The notes below the pieces were generated by a model. It made no database searches, was not told the origin of the DNA, and saw only the letters and a program-made list of their open reading frames with translations. From positions 1 through 64,000 of the forward strand of contig CAJQUN010000506.1 in the NCBI GenBank assembly GCA_907163345.1: a DNA stretch of 64,000 nucleotides. Reading direction: 5' to 3'. Below, piece by piece: positions 45,294 through 56,365 of this stretch. The stretch is from Haberlea rhodopensis (lineage: Eukaryota > Streptophyta > Magnoliopsida > Lamiales > Gesneriaceae). The translations under genes were made by a program, and so were the position numbers. The stretch's first letter is position 1. Each line of letters begins with the position of its first letter.

Positions 45294-47487
45294 ACGGTAG
45301 ATTTTCATATTCTTCATCATCTTCTTCCTCACCAAACTATGAAGGACAAGCTGATAAAGCACCTACAGTTGAACAAGCACCTACAAGTCGAAAATGTAGA
45401 TTGTGTAAACTTTGCAGTATATAATATAATGAGAAATATTTTTAAATTTTATTTACCTTTCACATCATTCCACAACCAACGACTATAACACAATAATGCC
45501 TCCATAGTTCTTGGATGAAGCCTACTACAATGAGGACAAATCAATCTTCCACTACTACTAAAAGCAGACTCAGATGCAACAGTTGAAACATGAATAGCTA
45601 AACATCTCTTGCCAACTTCTGTAAATTGGGATATTTAACTCCATTTGTCTTCCACCAACTGAGAATATCAAACTCTAGAGTTCTTGGTAAGACATTTTCT
45701 CCTAAATACATATCCAACTCTGAAGTTTGGGACGCTGAAGTAGTAGAAGTAGAACGTATACTTGAAGCCACAAACTGATCAAACATATCTAAAGAATCAT
45801 TTATTTGATCAATAGAACTAGAGACAAGAGATAATGATGTCGTCCCCATCGTTCTTGAACCACCAACCCTCGATTGGTAATCAACCAACAAACTATAACA
45901 ACTTTCTCGAATCTCATCTATCTTCAATTGTGATCGTTCTCCATAAATTACAGGGAAGTAAAACTCAACGAGTTTCATTTTATACCTAGGATCTAAAGCA
46001 GCAGCAACACCCATCATGACATGGCAAACATCCCAATATTTTTCATACTTTTCCAACATCATTTTCGCCATACATTGGATTATAATCTTTGGACTCTTCA
46101 CCCACTCATATATCTTTAATTTGAAATCACAAATCTTTGAAAAATAAAAATTAGAAGTGGGATAGAGTATACCAGAGAACATCTCAGTCACTTGATAAAA
46201 AAAAATTCAACTTCTCACAAATTTCCATTGCATTCTCCCAATCTTCAAAAGTTGGTAAGCTTTTGTAATGTTTCTCTCGAGATTTAACTCGTGGAAACAC
46301 ATCCCTGTATATGATTGATGTTTCTAACATTAAATAAGTTGAATTCCAACGAGTTTTACAATCAAGAGACAGTCTCTTACCACAATCAACATCCATCTGT
46401 TGTGCAGTTTCCTCAAATTTTTCTAATCTAGATGATGAAGCAGTCCAATATATAACACTATCACGTATCCTCTCAATTGCACCACTAATTATTTCTAAAC
46501 CATCTTTGACAATTAAATTCAAAATATGAGCACAATAACGCATATGAAGTACCTGTCCATTTAGTATCAAATCTTTCATTGATAGTTTGTCTAACAAAAG
46601 ATGAAGCATGGCATCATTAGTCATGCAATTATCTACCGTTATTGTTGATAATTTACGATCAATGTTCCAATCCATGAAAGACTCAACAAGCATATCATAT
46701 AACACCTCAGCTGTATGTGGAGCTGGAACATATGCAAACCTATATAGAATAATTAAATATCATAAATATATATTTCTAAAGCATCAAACATTTAAGAATT
46801 ATAATCGAACATACCTCAAGATACAACTTTATAGAATCCATGAATCATCAATAAAGTGCCCAGTGATTGCCATGAACCTTTCTTCGTATTATTTGATGTC
46901 CACATATCAGTTGTGATAGCAATTTGACACTTAAGCTTGTCCAACAATTTGTAAAACTTAGTCCTCTCATCATTATAAATATTCAAAATATCATTTTTAA
47001 GTGTGTTTCTTGAGATAATATTAAAACATGGTTGCAGGCTAGATGAATATCTTCGAAACCCGATATGATCAACCATACCAAGAGGATAATCAAGTAAGAT
47101 TGTCATAGTAGCAAGCTCATGCCTTGAATCTTCTTGGTTGAACATATGTGTTACAAGCTATTTACTTCCACTAGCTTTCTTGTTTGCCATCATTAGACTT
47201 TGACGGATATCCATTTTTTTTGGTCGCTTATTACAAGTCTTGTCATAGTGCTTTTTCAAATGAGTAGTTCCATGACTAGGTGGAGCTTTGAGATGGGCTT
47301 TGCAATAATTACATTCAGCATACTGAACATTCTCAACCATCAATCTTCTAAAATGGTTCCAAACCTCAGATGTATGTTTTCTCTTACCACTACTTTGAGA
47401 AATATTCTCATCTCCAACATCCATCATTGTATTACTTTCTTGGATATTAATGGATAGTTGAGAATTGTCTCCTTCTCCAGATTCCAT
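45294..47487 (-). pseudogene. hAT transposase (BED zinc finger, hAT dimerisation), broken
   Basis: Start ATG at 47487 (MESGEGDNSQ). An N-terminal BED finger runs VWNHFRR ... CNYCKAHL ... HLKKHYDKTC and would bind DNA. A TAG at 47158-47160 follows. The catalytic region has TTDMWTSNN and, after a 75-bp intron with GT/AG borders (46740-46814), TVDNCMTNDAM and CAHILNLIVKDGL, matching the RNase-H-like hAT core. A TAA just before the intron and a one-base loss near 46870 break it. A T-run slip near 46196 breaks it again before FSGILYPTSNFYF. The dimerisation domain follows (LDMYLGENVLPR ... WWKTNGVKYP), then a one-base loss near 45598 and ASESAFSSSGR. A short acidic last exon may end near 45294. 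Similar to RICESLEEPER/DAYSLEEPER-type transposases; this copy is inactive. Confidence 0.93.
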
Positions 47488-48423
47488 CTTTTGATAGTAA
47501 TTAATCAAAACTGCAGAAAAGTATATATATGCAATGCACATTCAAGAATCAATAAATAGCCACGAGGGAGCTAAATAAAATCAATGCAACTAGCAAGAAA
47601 AGAAGGATCTCCCGATCAGGTTCAAATAAGATGAAAGGTATACTAAAGGTAACGACACCATAAAATTGCCAAATCTTGATTCTTGACTATACATAATACA
47701 AATCCAGTCCACTAAAGAAGGGAAGTAAATAAATCATAAAGAGGGAAGTAAATAAATTGTATAACAGCCATCAAGAATTTAAACCAAATTGTATAACAGC
47801 CATGAAGAATTTAAACCAAATCTTGTTCAAATAAAAAAGAAGGGAAGTAAATAAATCGCATAACAGCCATCAAGAATTTAAACCAAATCCAGCCCACTAA
47901 CCGCATAATTGCAACGCCGTATCAAATCAGGCATGCGCACAGACAAATCAAAATACAGGGATGTATTATTTTTTAAAAAAAAATTACAGGAATGTGTTCC
48001 CAAATCAGGCATGCGTACATAAGCATGCGTATAGACAAATCAAAATACATAAACATGTGTAAGCATATCTTTACCACTCAAAATAGCCACGAGGAAGATA
48101 GAGAGGTGCGCCGAGTGAGATAGAGAGGTGCGACGATCGATGGATGGGAAGGGGTTGTGTGCGATGGACGACGGAGGGAAGGGGTTGTATGGGACGGCCG
48201 ATGTAAAGCAGGGGCTTAGAGACTTGTGAGGGTGAGAGTCTGAGGGATGAGAGTTTAGGGCAAGACAAGAAGGAATGGTAGAATAATTTTTTTTTATATA
48301 ATTTATATGTATACGGGGCGGGTCTGGGTGGGTCCATCCAATCTCAGGACCCCGCCCACCTCATAAACCCGTTGACCGGGTCCAGACTTGCCCCGGGACC
48401 CGTTTGACCGGGTTTAGACCCGT
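47488..48423 (-). other. hAT-1 region upstream of transposase
   Basis: Presumed promoter and 5' untranslated region, read leftward. A phrase like AACAGCCATCAAGAATTT recurs at about 47764, 47800 and 47864, a short imperfect tandem repeat. From 48312 it becomes GC-rich subterminal sequence. Bases 48419-48423 (CCCGT) are the left gypsy-5 duplication. Confidence 0.65.
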
Positions 48424-50144
48424 TGATAGGGTTGAATATTACGTGTTTTTAGGCTATGATATGTATATGTTTTCGTGTTGATTCTTGGATTATTTTACGG
48501 TTTATGGTATATATTTCTATATTTCAGGAATCAATGTTGAAATGCATAAAAGTAGAAGAAATGAACCAAAAATGATGAAAGAATGAATAAAGTTGAAGAA
48601 AAGAGGAAAAAACCAGAATCCAAGACACATGTTGCTCCTTTCTCCTCAAATTACTATATGTTCGAGCCATGTTTTGGAAATGTGGTCCATATAACAGTTG
48701 TAGAACTTTCTCTTATCTTCGCGTGGACAGCTGATTCATCAAATTGGGAGTTTATATGAGAAAGTTACGGCCAAACTACGAAACTCGCCAGAAGCTGAAA
48801 AAAGGCGAAGAAACATTCTGTGAAGCTCGGTCGATCGAGAAACCATTTCCGATCGATCGAGAAAGGCTGAAAATTGAGCGAAATTCTTACTGGAAGGCTC
48901 GATCGATCGGCCACTTTTTTGGATCGATCGGGACGAGCAGTTTTGAGAAAAAAAACTTCCTTGTAGAGTTTGTATGCAAAAGGGAAGCCCATAATTCCTT
49001 CCTCTATACATATGGACGAGATTTACAACCCAAAAATGAGATTTTTGAACCCTAGGAAAAGCCTCCACACCTTCATACCCATTCACCATCCAAACCACAC
49101 ACCATCTTCTTCCTCCAATCCATCTCACGTCCACCATAACCTCCACCTTTCTTCCATATATCATACACCCATTCACCATCCAAACCTCTCTTTCCTTCAC
49201 TCCTCTCACACGTCCACCTTTTCTTCCCCATCATCAACCTCCATCCTTCCATCACCATCATCCATCATCACCACTTCACCCTAGGAATTGGAACAACCCA
49301 ACAAGGCGATAAAAAGAGACGATCGAGAACGAAGCAAGAGAAGGAGCGAAGATCTACAACCGGAGTCGACGCTGGGAGTTTTTCTTTGTCTTTAAATTCT
49401 TAGTTTTGTTGTGTTTTGATTTATTATGAGGAACTAATTTTATTTATCGAGGCTAAGCGAACCTTTGTATGAACCTTCGATTTGATGATTTAATGATTGA
49501 AGTCTTATAGTTCTTTGCGTATGTTTTATGTTCTTCATGCTTTTGGAGGTTTGATCACCTTTGAATGATGTTAGTATCGTAATTGAGATCGAGAGATGAT
49601 TTTATGATACTGAATAAATAACTCATACCATGGATTTAAGACCGAGATCGAGAGATGACGTCAAATACATGCGTGATAGCCATAGATTCTAGTAATTGAA
49701 AGCTAGGAGTTTTCATGGATCTTATGCAACATTGAATTGTTAAATAAGTGAACGAGAGTTACTTACTACAATTCGGTGTTAGGTTTAATATAGCTCGAGA
49801 GAGTGTATTAGATAAATTCAAAAAACCCGTCACCTTAGAGATGTGTGGAGAAAAGAATTGTAAGAGTTGGGTTAGGTGAATAATTGTCTTGATACTTTCT
49901 TGTGGATTTTTCTCGTGATCGTCGACTATTTTGGTTGGATTATAGTAGCTTAATTTAGTTTAGTTTAATTATTAATTGATTATCGTAGGTTAAATATAGT
50001 TAAAAGAAATCTTATGTGGTACTTGCTTGTTAGTCCTTGTGGGTTCGACAATCCGTATCTTCCTATCTATACTAAAACTTGACATCGTGCACTTGCGGTC
50101 TAAAATCGCTAGATTGGATTAATTGTTTAAAAAAAAAGCGATCA
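48424..50144 (+). repeat. gypsy-5 5' LTR (1721 bp)
   Basis: Begins TGATAGGGTTGAATATTACG, ends AAAAAGCGATCA. Pairwise comparison with the 3' LTR shows about 1.2 percent substitution and no indel. Frames on either strand around 48739-49284 recur in the other LTR only because the LTRs are near-identical. Confidence 0.95.
48828..48930 (+). repeat. Phased CGATCGATCG array in gypsy-5 5' LTR
   Basis: Four sites start at 48828 (CGGTCGATCG), 48850, 48900 and 48921 (GGATCGATCG): steps 22, 50 and 21 bp, the same rhythm as in the gypsy-1 and gypsy-2 LTRs. Confidence 0.9.
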
Positions 50145-50150
50145 AGTTTT

Positions 50151-50168
50151 TGGCGCCGTTGCCGGGGA
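50151..50168 (+). promoter_or_regulatory. gypsy-5 primer binding site
   Basis: TGGCGCCGTTGCCGGGGA, the primer site of Tat/Athila-type elements (commonly assigned to tRNA-Asp), six bases after the LTR. Confidence 0.9.
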
Positions 50169-50296
50169 CTAACTTTAGTAATATCATTCTAGGTTCTTTG
50201 ACTGTAATTTAACCATTTTTGTTTATTTATTTCGAAAAAAAAAATTATATATATTTATTTTGTTTTTGTTTTGTTTGTCTTGTGAGGTACTTGGAG

Positions 50297-51328
50297 ATGC
50301 TACATCAACAAGCCTTCACAAGCTTTGCCCAACAACGTTTCGAGCCGTTCTACGCTGTTTGGGAGAGATTCAATGAATTGGCCAACACATTCCGGTATCA
50401 CAACTTTTCGAACTATACTCTCTTGCAATATTTCTTCAACGGGTTGGATGCACAGACACGAGAATGGGTATTGAGCGGAGCTTTGGTGACTGGGAGTCCC
50501 CTGGTTGATAGAGATGAGAACAGTGTATTGCACCTGTTCAATGATATGGCGGACTTCGATCATCACTGGCATTGTGATCCTTCACTACAAGGTTGGAGTC
50601 ACCAATACCCACCGGAGCCTCGCTACCCTATTGATACGCCGCAACCATTTGAACATCTCGAAGAGAGGAGAGATAGTTCTGCAGATGTCACAACTCAGTT
50701 AGAGGATACCTTAGTAAGATTCTTGGCATCAACCGAGAAGAGTTTGGAGTGCCAAACCAACTCAATGCGTCACCTGGAGCAGCAAATGGCGGTCCTCATC
50801 GAAACAATTTCAATTAGTTGCCAAGAGGAAGAGATGAGGGCTACAAATCAAGAGGCGACGAATCGAGTTTGGTTATATGATGACGATCACTCAACCAACC
50901 AAGTTTGGGGGAGTGATCCTCCTAGTGTGGAAGAGTCGAGGGAACTAGAGCCTCTTCAAGAGATTGAGCTTACTTTAGAGATGTTATCCGAGGAGTTCCC
51001 ATGTGAAGATGAGTCGAATGTGATGTTGGAGAAGGAAAAGACGTTCGAAGATTCTGATTTGAGCCCATCGATGGAGACATGTTCTATGCCATATGTGGAT
51101 CCTTATTTTCCATCGATGCCAACTTCACCGCACTACATCCTCCAAAATGCAAAGCCAAATCAAGAATCATTCTCCCATGCCTGCCATTTAAAGACGAATG
51201 TTGTTGGAGCGACGAGCTTACATTGTTACAATGTTACCAATCTTGAGGGCAAACTGAATGAAGACCCATTAGTGGTATCATATGATACTTACTATGGGCG
51301 GCAGCCGCTCTTTGATGGTTGCTTCTGA
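50297..51328 (+). CDS. gypsy-5 gag-like protein (343 aa)
   Basis: The only long open frame in the window without stops. I chose ATG 50297 (MLHQQAFTSF) because the 26 codons before it (from 50219) are low-complexity and hydrophobic, unlike gag. Residues 10-90 match the C-terminal half of the retrotransposon gag domain: FEPFYAVWERFNELA, LLQYFFNGLDAQTREWV and GALVTG. The rest is acidic (Glu-rich around residues 190-290) with no zinc knuckle, protease or RT. The TGA is followed within 35 bp by GGGAGGCAACCC, which in Tat/Athila elements follows the polyprotein. It may help package element RNA in particles of an autonomous relative. Frame conservation with young LTRs suggests recent selection or simply youth. 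Confidence 0.8.
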   Translation: MLHQQAFTSFAQQRFEPFYAVWERFNELANTFRYHNFSNYTLLQYFFNGLDAQTREWVLSGALVTGSPLVDRDENSVLHLFNDMADFDHHWHCDPSLQGWSHQYPPEPRYPIDTPQPFEHLEERRDSSADVTTQLEDTLVRFLASTEKSLECQTNSMRHLEQQMAVLIETISISCQEEEMRATNQEATNRVWLYDDDHSTNQVWGSDPPSVEESRELEPLQEIELTLEMLSEEFPCEDESNVMLEKEKTFEDSDLSPSMETCSMPYVDPYFPSMPTSPHYILQNAKPNQESFSHACHLKTNVVGATSLHCYNVTNLEGKLNEDPLVVSYDTYYGRQPLFDGCF

Positions 51329-51471
51329 TGGTCAAGCCGAAGACCAAAAATCAGCGCTTCTTGGGAGGCAACCCAAGTGTATCCTTTTGCCATTTAGTTT
51401 TGTTTATTTTTAGTTTTTGCAGTCAGTTTTTTTATCTCTCAAGTCAAATATTTTACCATATGCATTCTTCT
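51329..51471 (+). other. gypsy-5 sequence after gag, GGGAGGCAACCC motif
   Basis: Non-coding; GGGAGGCAACCC lies at 51363-51374. CTTCT at 51467-51471 is the left duplication of the solo LTR. Confidence 0.75.
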
Positions 51472-51505
51472 TGTTAGTTCCGGATCTTATCGATGAGATT
51501 TTAAA

Positions 51506-51716
51506 GATGACAAAACATATCAGACCGGATCGAGAGAAATCAGACTGACCAGAACGATCGCCCAAAACAGATCAAGCTGATAAGATGACAAAGCATATCA
51601 GACCGGATCGAGGGTAATCAGACTAACCAGATCGATAGCTCAACAACAGTACAAGCTGATAAGACACATTACTTATCAGACCGGATCAATGAATATCAGA
51701 CTGACTAAACCAAAGC
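51506..51716 (+). repeat. 78-bp tandem repeat, about 2.7 units, in the solo LTR
   Basis: CAGACCGG recurs at 51521, 51599 and 51677, with flanking ATCAGACTGACC phrases; it lies upstream of the TATA box, where LTR enhancers usually sit. Confidence 0.8.
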
Positions 51717-52017
51717 TTCAGATCGATCTCTATCTTTATCAAATCATAGCAGCTTAGGATACATTCAGAATGGCTCCTCAGTCCGAATCATTAACGGCTA
51801 TTTATTGTAGCATTTAATATTGTAATTAATGCTACAAAGGACCAAAGACTGAAGATTGCCATAATAGTTAAGAAGACAAAGAAGAGCTTACCTGACAGTC
51901 GCCGAAAGTATGAACCAGAACGGCAAATATCCTGAAGAAGAAGACTGTAGCTTTCTCAGAGTTTAAGAAGAGTCAAAGTTGCACATTAAGGGAAATAATG
52001 TCGTTGGTACCTTCAAC

Positions 52018-52026
52018 TATAAAAGG
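52018..52026 (+). promoter_or_regulatory. TATA box of the solo LTR
   Basis: TATAAAAGG, about 545 bp into the LTR; a plausible core promoter with no other support. Confidence 0.55.
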
Positions 52027-52609
52027 ATGCAACAAAAGGAACTTACTGACTCTCGCTGATCAATTGAAAAACGCACAAGAAAGCAAAAACAGCACAAGCT
52101 TACAAGCTCAGAAGCTCTCGAGCTGAAATCATTCTTAAGCACGTTTACCTTGTAACATTTGATCATTTAGGATCACTGTGCGCATTTTGTATTCTGTATT
52201 GAAAATCAGAAAGTGAGAAACATATTGTAACTGTCAGACAGAGTGTGTCTGAGCAGATTGAGTGACTAGGAGTTTCAGATTGGTAGTGAGGTAAATCCAG
52301 TCTGAATCGGGTTTGTACAACAGGATTGTATAAATCAAAGTCTTCTAGTATAAACCTTCCTTAATTGGAAGAAGGGGAGACGTAGAAGGATTACACCACC
52401 TTCGAACTTCCAGAAACATATCCTGTGTATCTTATTTCTGCACTTGTTCTTTCATACTAGCCATCGAGCCGTTCTTACATACAAGAACAGACCGTTCCAC
52501 ACTTACTTTCAGTGGTCTGTTCTGTACAAGAATTGATTAAGAAACAGATTTCTTTCACTAATCCGAAAGAAATCACAAATGATTAATTTTTAGAAGGAGT
52601 GTTCATTCA

Positions 52610-52628
52610 CCCCCCCCCCCCCCCCCCC
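52610..52628 (+). repeat. C19 homopolymer
   Basis: Nineteen consecutive C near the 3' end of the solo LTR; length is uncertain because such runs are error-prone in sequencing. Confidence 0.85.
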
Positions 52629-52660
52629 TCTAAACACTCCGGACCGATCCTAACACTTCT

Positions 52661-54037
52661 CTTGCTAGGTACTTGGTTGGAGTGATGAACCCCTACAACA
52701 GTGGAGCTTTCAAAAGCAAATCTTTCTCAACCCTCATGCAAGCGTCTTGATCAGGGGAGTTCACTGTTTCCCTTTTGATTCTTTTAAACATTGAGGGCAA
52801 TGTTTGATTTAAGTTTGGGGGAGTAGTAGCTTGCATGTTTTACTTGTTTTAACCACATGTTGCGTGCTTAAATGACACTTGAATCGTCCGATTATTATGA
52901 GCTAAAATTTTTTTTTTATGAGTTCAAACTTGAGAAAAGAATGAATTATAGTAGTGACTATTCAATGAGGATTTTGATCTCACTATGCATATGAACTTGA
53001 TTTGTGATTGGACTTGTACATGAATATCCTAATTTGAGTTAGCATGTCAAGAATGAGGAATACTTTGAGCACATTGAGTCATGATCTTGTGGATTGCATG
53101 TTGACTAGTGATAATTGTTGTGAACTTGATGATTTGTCTTGAGCATCTTAGAGTTATCCTAGAACTTATTTGATGATGACACTTTGAGGCGAAATTTTAT
53201 AGTTACAAACTTGACTTGGAAATGATCTAGGCGATCTTTGAAACGTTTGAGCCTTTCAAGCTTACCATGATTCATATCAATCCCTAGTGTCCCATTTGAG
53301 CTTTACTGAAAAAAGAATGGTATATGCATTGCATATAATTAGACCCCATTCGACATTCTTGGCAAACTCATTATACTTACCCTTGAGCCTAAATGAAAAA
53401 AGTTATCCTTACCCTAAGGGAGTATAATGAATATCATTCGATGCAATTGAATTGTTATATCTTGATGAGCTTATTGAAAAAAATGATGAATGAGAAAAGA
53501 AAAAGATAGATAAAAAGCCTTGAGAAAAAGATTGACTAAATAAGACCCAAAGTGGCCAAGGCTATAAAAGAAAAAGAAGAAAAGCTCGATGTGTGCGAAA
53601 AATTTTCACTGTAAATGATTATACTCTCTTCTTTGCGCTTATCCTATCTTTTCTTTGAAGCCAACACCAAAGGCCTTACATTACAAGCTTAAAAAGTCCT
53701 TTTGATCCAAGTCTAAGGAGTAACTATCATTAGTGGAGAAGTTGTTTGAGGCCTCTGTGATGCTTGATGATAATCTCGACTTTGAGTTGATTAACATGAT
53801 TTGATCTTGATTATGTGCATAAAACTTGAGATTGAAATTAGCACACACACACGTTCCGATTTTGAGATGTGTTACTTGATTTAGGAGAAAACATGTCTTG
53901 TCAACTTTTGTATATGTGCATGAGATTTCTGAGAATAAAATAAGTCATGAAATAATTGTTTCAAGTATCAAGAATAAACTCTACCTTGTGATTTTAATGC
54001 TTAATCGAGGACGATTAAGTGATAAGTTTGGGGGAGT
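52661..54037 (+). other. gypsy-5 3' non-coding region
   Basis: No gene seen. ATTTAAGTTTGGGGGAG near 52800 and AAGTTTGGGGGAG at 54024-54036 are purine tracts; the second directly precedes the 3' LTR and is the plus-strand primer. Confidence 0.75.
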
Positions 54038-55758
54038 TGATAGGGTTGAATATTACGTGTTTTTAGGCTATGATATGTATATGTTTTCGTGTTGATTCTT
54101 GGATTATTTTATGGTTTATGGTATATATTTCTATATTTCAGGAATCAATGTTGAAATGCATAAAAGTAGAAGAAATGAACCAAAAATGATGAAAGAATGA
54201 ATAAAGTTGAAGAAAAGAGGAAAAAACCAGAATCCAAGACACATGTTTCTCCTTTCTCCTCAAATTACTATATGTTCGAGCCATGTTTTGGAAATTTGGT
54301 CCATATAACAGTTGTAGAACTTTCTCTTATCTTCGCGTGGACAGCTGATTCATCAAATTTGGAGTTCATATGAGAAAGTTACGGCCAAAATACGAAACTC
54401 GCCAGAAGCTGAAAAAAGGCGAAGAAACATTCTGTGAAGCTCGATCGATCGAGAAACCATTTCCGATCGATCGAGAAAGGCTGAAAACTGAGCGAAATTC
54501 TTACTGGAAGGCTCGATCGATCGGCCACTTTTTCGGATCGATCGGGACGAGCAGTTTTGAGAAAAAAAACTTCCTTGTAGAGTTTGTATGCAAAAGGGAA
54601 GCCCATAATTCCTTCCTCTATACATATGGACGAGATTTACAACCCAAAAATGAGATTTTTGAACCCTAGGAAAAGCCTCCACACCTCCATACCCATTCAC
54701 CATCCAAACCACACACCATCTTCTTCCTCCAATCCATCTCACGTCCACCATAACCTCCACCTTTCTTCCATATATCATACACCCATTCACCATCCAAACC
54801 TCTCTTTCCTTCACTCCTCTCACACGTCCACCTTTTCTTCCCCATCATCAACCTCCATCCTTCCATCACCATCATCCATCATCACCACTTCACCCTAGGA
54901 ATTGGAACAACCCAACAAGGCGATAAAAAGAGACGATCGAGAACGAAGCAAGAGAAGGAGCGAAGATCTACAACCGGAGTCGACGCTGGGAGTTTTTCTT
55001 TGTCTTTAAATTCTTAGTTTTGTTTTGTTTTGATTTATTATGAGGAACTAATTTTATTTATCGAGGCTAGGCGAACCTTTGTATGAACCTTCGATTTGAT
55101 GATTTAATGATTGAATTCTTATAGTTCTTTGCGTATGTTTTATGTTCTTCATGCTTTTGGAGGTTTTATCACCTTTGAATGATGTTAGTATCGTAATTGA
55201 GATCGAGAGATGATTTTATGATACTGAATAAATAACTCATACCATGGATTTAAGACCGAGATCGAGAGATGACGTCAAATACATGTGTGATAGCCATAGA
55301 TTCTAGTAATTGAAAGCTAGGAGTTTTCATGGATCTTATGCAACATTGAATTGTTAAATAAGTGAACGAGAGTTACTTACTACGATTCGGTGTTAGGTTT
55401 AATATAGCTCGAGAGAGTGTATTAGATAAATTCGGAAAACCCGTCACCTTAGAGATGTGTGGAGAAAAGAATTGTAAGAGTTGGGTTAGGTGAATAATTG
55501 TCTTGATACTTTCTTGTGGATTTTTCTCGTGATCGTCGACTATTTTGGTTGGATTATAGTAGCTTAATTTAGTTTAGTTTAATTATTAATTGATTATCGT
55601 AGGTTAAATATAGTTAAAAGAAATCTTATGTGGTACTTGCTTGTTAGTCCTTGTGGGTTCGACAATCCGTATCTTCCTATCTATACTAAAACTTGACACC
55701 GTGCACTTGCGGTTTAAAATCGCTAGATTGGATTAATTGTTTAAAAAAAAAGCGATCA
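54038..55758 (+). repeat. gypsy-5 3' LTR (1721 bp)
   Basis: Near-identical to 48424-50144. It carries the same four-site palindrome array at 54442, 54464, 54514 and 54535, with the first site perfect here (CGATCGATCG). Followed by CCCGT. Confidence 0.95.
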
Positions 55759-55822
55759 CCCGTCCCAAACGGGACGGGTTCAATACGGGACCGGGTTTAG
55801 ACCCGTCACATTGTCATCCCTA
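55759..55822. repeat. hAT-1 right terminus
   Basis: Remaining subterminal repeats (ACGGGACGGG, ACCGGGTTTAGACCCG) and the terminal TCATCCCTA, followed by GCTGTTAT. Confidence 0.9.
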
Positions 55823-56365
55823 GCTGTTATTATCTTTGTGTGTGGACAATGACATGTATTACAGGTAACCAGGATTCCAAAGAGGTAATACTCGTTGAAG
55901 TCTTACCTGAGGTTGTTTCTTTTGTCTTTTTTCCAGTCGTAGGATGGTTAAATTATATCAGGGTATGTCCTGGATCATTTAATTATGTAAATCGAGTTTC
56001 TTTCAGTCCAGTCTTGATATTGGTGAATATTCGGTGTTTACTTATTGCTGATGGTAATGTGTAAATATTTTGAGTATGAAATGTGTACTGGAGACTTATT
56101 GTGCATGCTATGGTATGATGTAAATATTTTTAGTACGGATTATATGATGGATGCCTATGATGCATGCTATGATATTATATATTTACTTTATGTACCGGGG
56201 ATATTATTGTACTTTTATTATTATTTTTGGTATGTCCCTCGTGCGGGGAGGTCATGCCGAAATATTTAGAGTCACTTGTTTGTAGAATTTTAAATAGTTT
56301 TCCGCTGCTTGCGAATAAATAATCATTGTGTGATAATTAAATATTTGATTAGGAGGGTCCTCACA
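55823..56365 (+). repeat. gypsy-4 3' LTR, right part
   Basis: Aligns with 38350-38895 of the 5' LTR and ends GTCCTCACA; the first eight bases are the right hAT-1 duplication. Confidence 0.92.

Larger units (their letters stand above)
51472..52655 (+). mobile_element. Solo LTR of a copia-like family (1184 bp) inside gypsy-5
   Basis: Begins TGTTAGTTCCGGATC, ends GGACCGATCCTAACA, flanked by perfect CTTCT (51467-51471, 52656-52660). No primer site, coding sequence or second LTR. A TATA box lies at 52018-52026. A run of 19 C at 52610-52628 precedes TCTAAACACTCC near the end, as I recall for SIRE-type copia LTRs. Plus orientation follows from the TATA box. Confidence 0.9.
48424..55758 (+). mobile_element. 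gypsy-5: young non-autonomous Tat/Athila-like element with gag-like ORF only
   Basis: Two 1721-bp LTRs with no length difference and about 20 substitutions by eye, flanked by perfect CCCGT duplications (48419-48423 and 55759-55763). The internal 3.9 kb has the TGGCGCC primer site, one gag-like frame, the GGGAGGCAACCC motif, a solo LTR of another family and a purine tract (AAGTTTGGGGGAG). There is no protease, RT or integrase, so it must have used proteins of another element. Confidence 0.94.
44980..55822 (-). mobile_element. hAT-1: hAT-superfamily DNA transposon (about 3.5 kb without gypsy-5)
   Basis: Ends TAGGGATGGCAACGG and, inverted from the right, TAGGGATGACAATGT; flanked by a perfect 8-bp duplication GCTGTTAT (44972-44979 and 55823-55830). 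It encodes a hAT transposase on the minus strand. Both subterminal regions are GC-rich and full of CGGGTC / GACCCG-type repeats, unlike the AT-rich interior, probably transposase binding sites. Gypsy-5 is inserted in the right subterminal repeats. Confidence 0.96.
36212..56365 (+). mobile_element. gypsy-4: Ty3/gypsy element, old, 3' LTR split by hAT-1
   Basis: LTRs at 36212-38895 and 42782-56365 (the latter with hAT-1 inside), primer site at 38898, degraded internal region of 3.9 kb. Flanks CTATC (36207-36211) and CTACC (56366-56370) match at four of five bases. The LTRs differ at roughly one base in ten over the first 300 bp, so it is the oldest two-LTR element here. It inserted in the gypsy-3 LTR. 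Confidence 0.92.

Noticed and set aside
48739..49284. Conserved frames on both strands, found again at 54353-54898
   Set aside because: Conservation only reflects two near-identical LTRs. The sequence is Ser/His/Pro-rich low complexity with no domain.
50219..50296. N-terminal extension of the gypsy-5 gag-like frame
   Set aside because: Encodes low-complexity Phe/Tyr/Lys/Cys sequence unlike gag; the internal ATG at 50297 is directly followed by gag-like residues.
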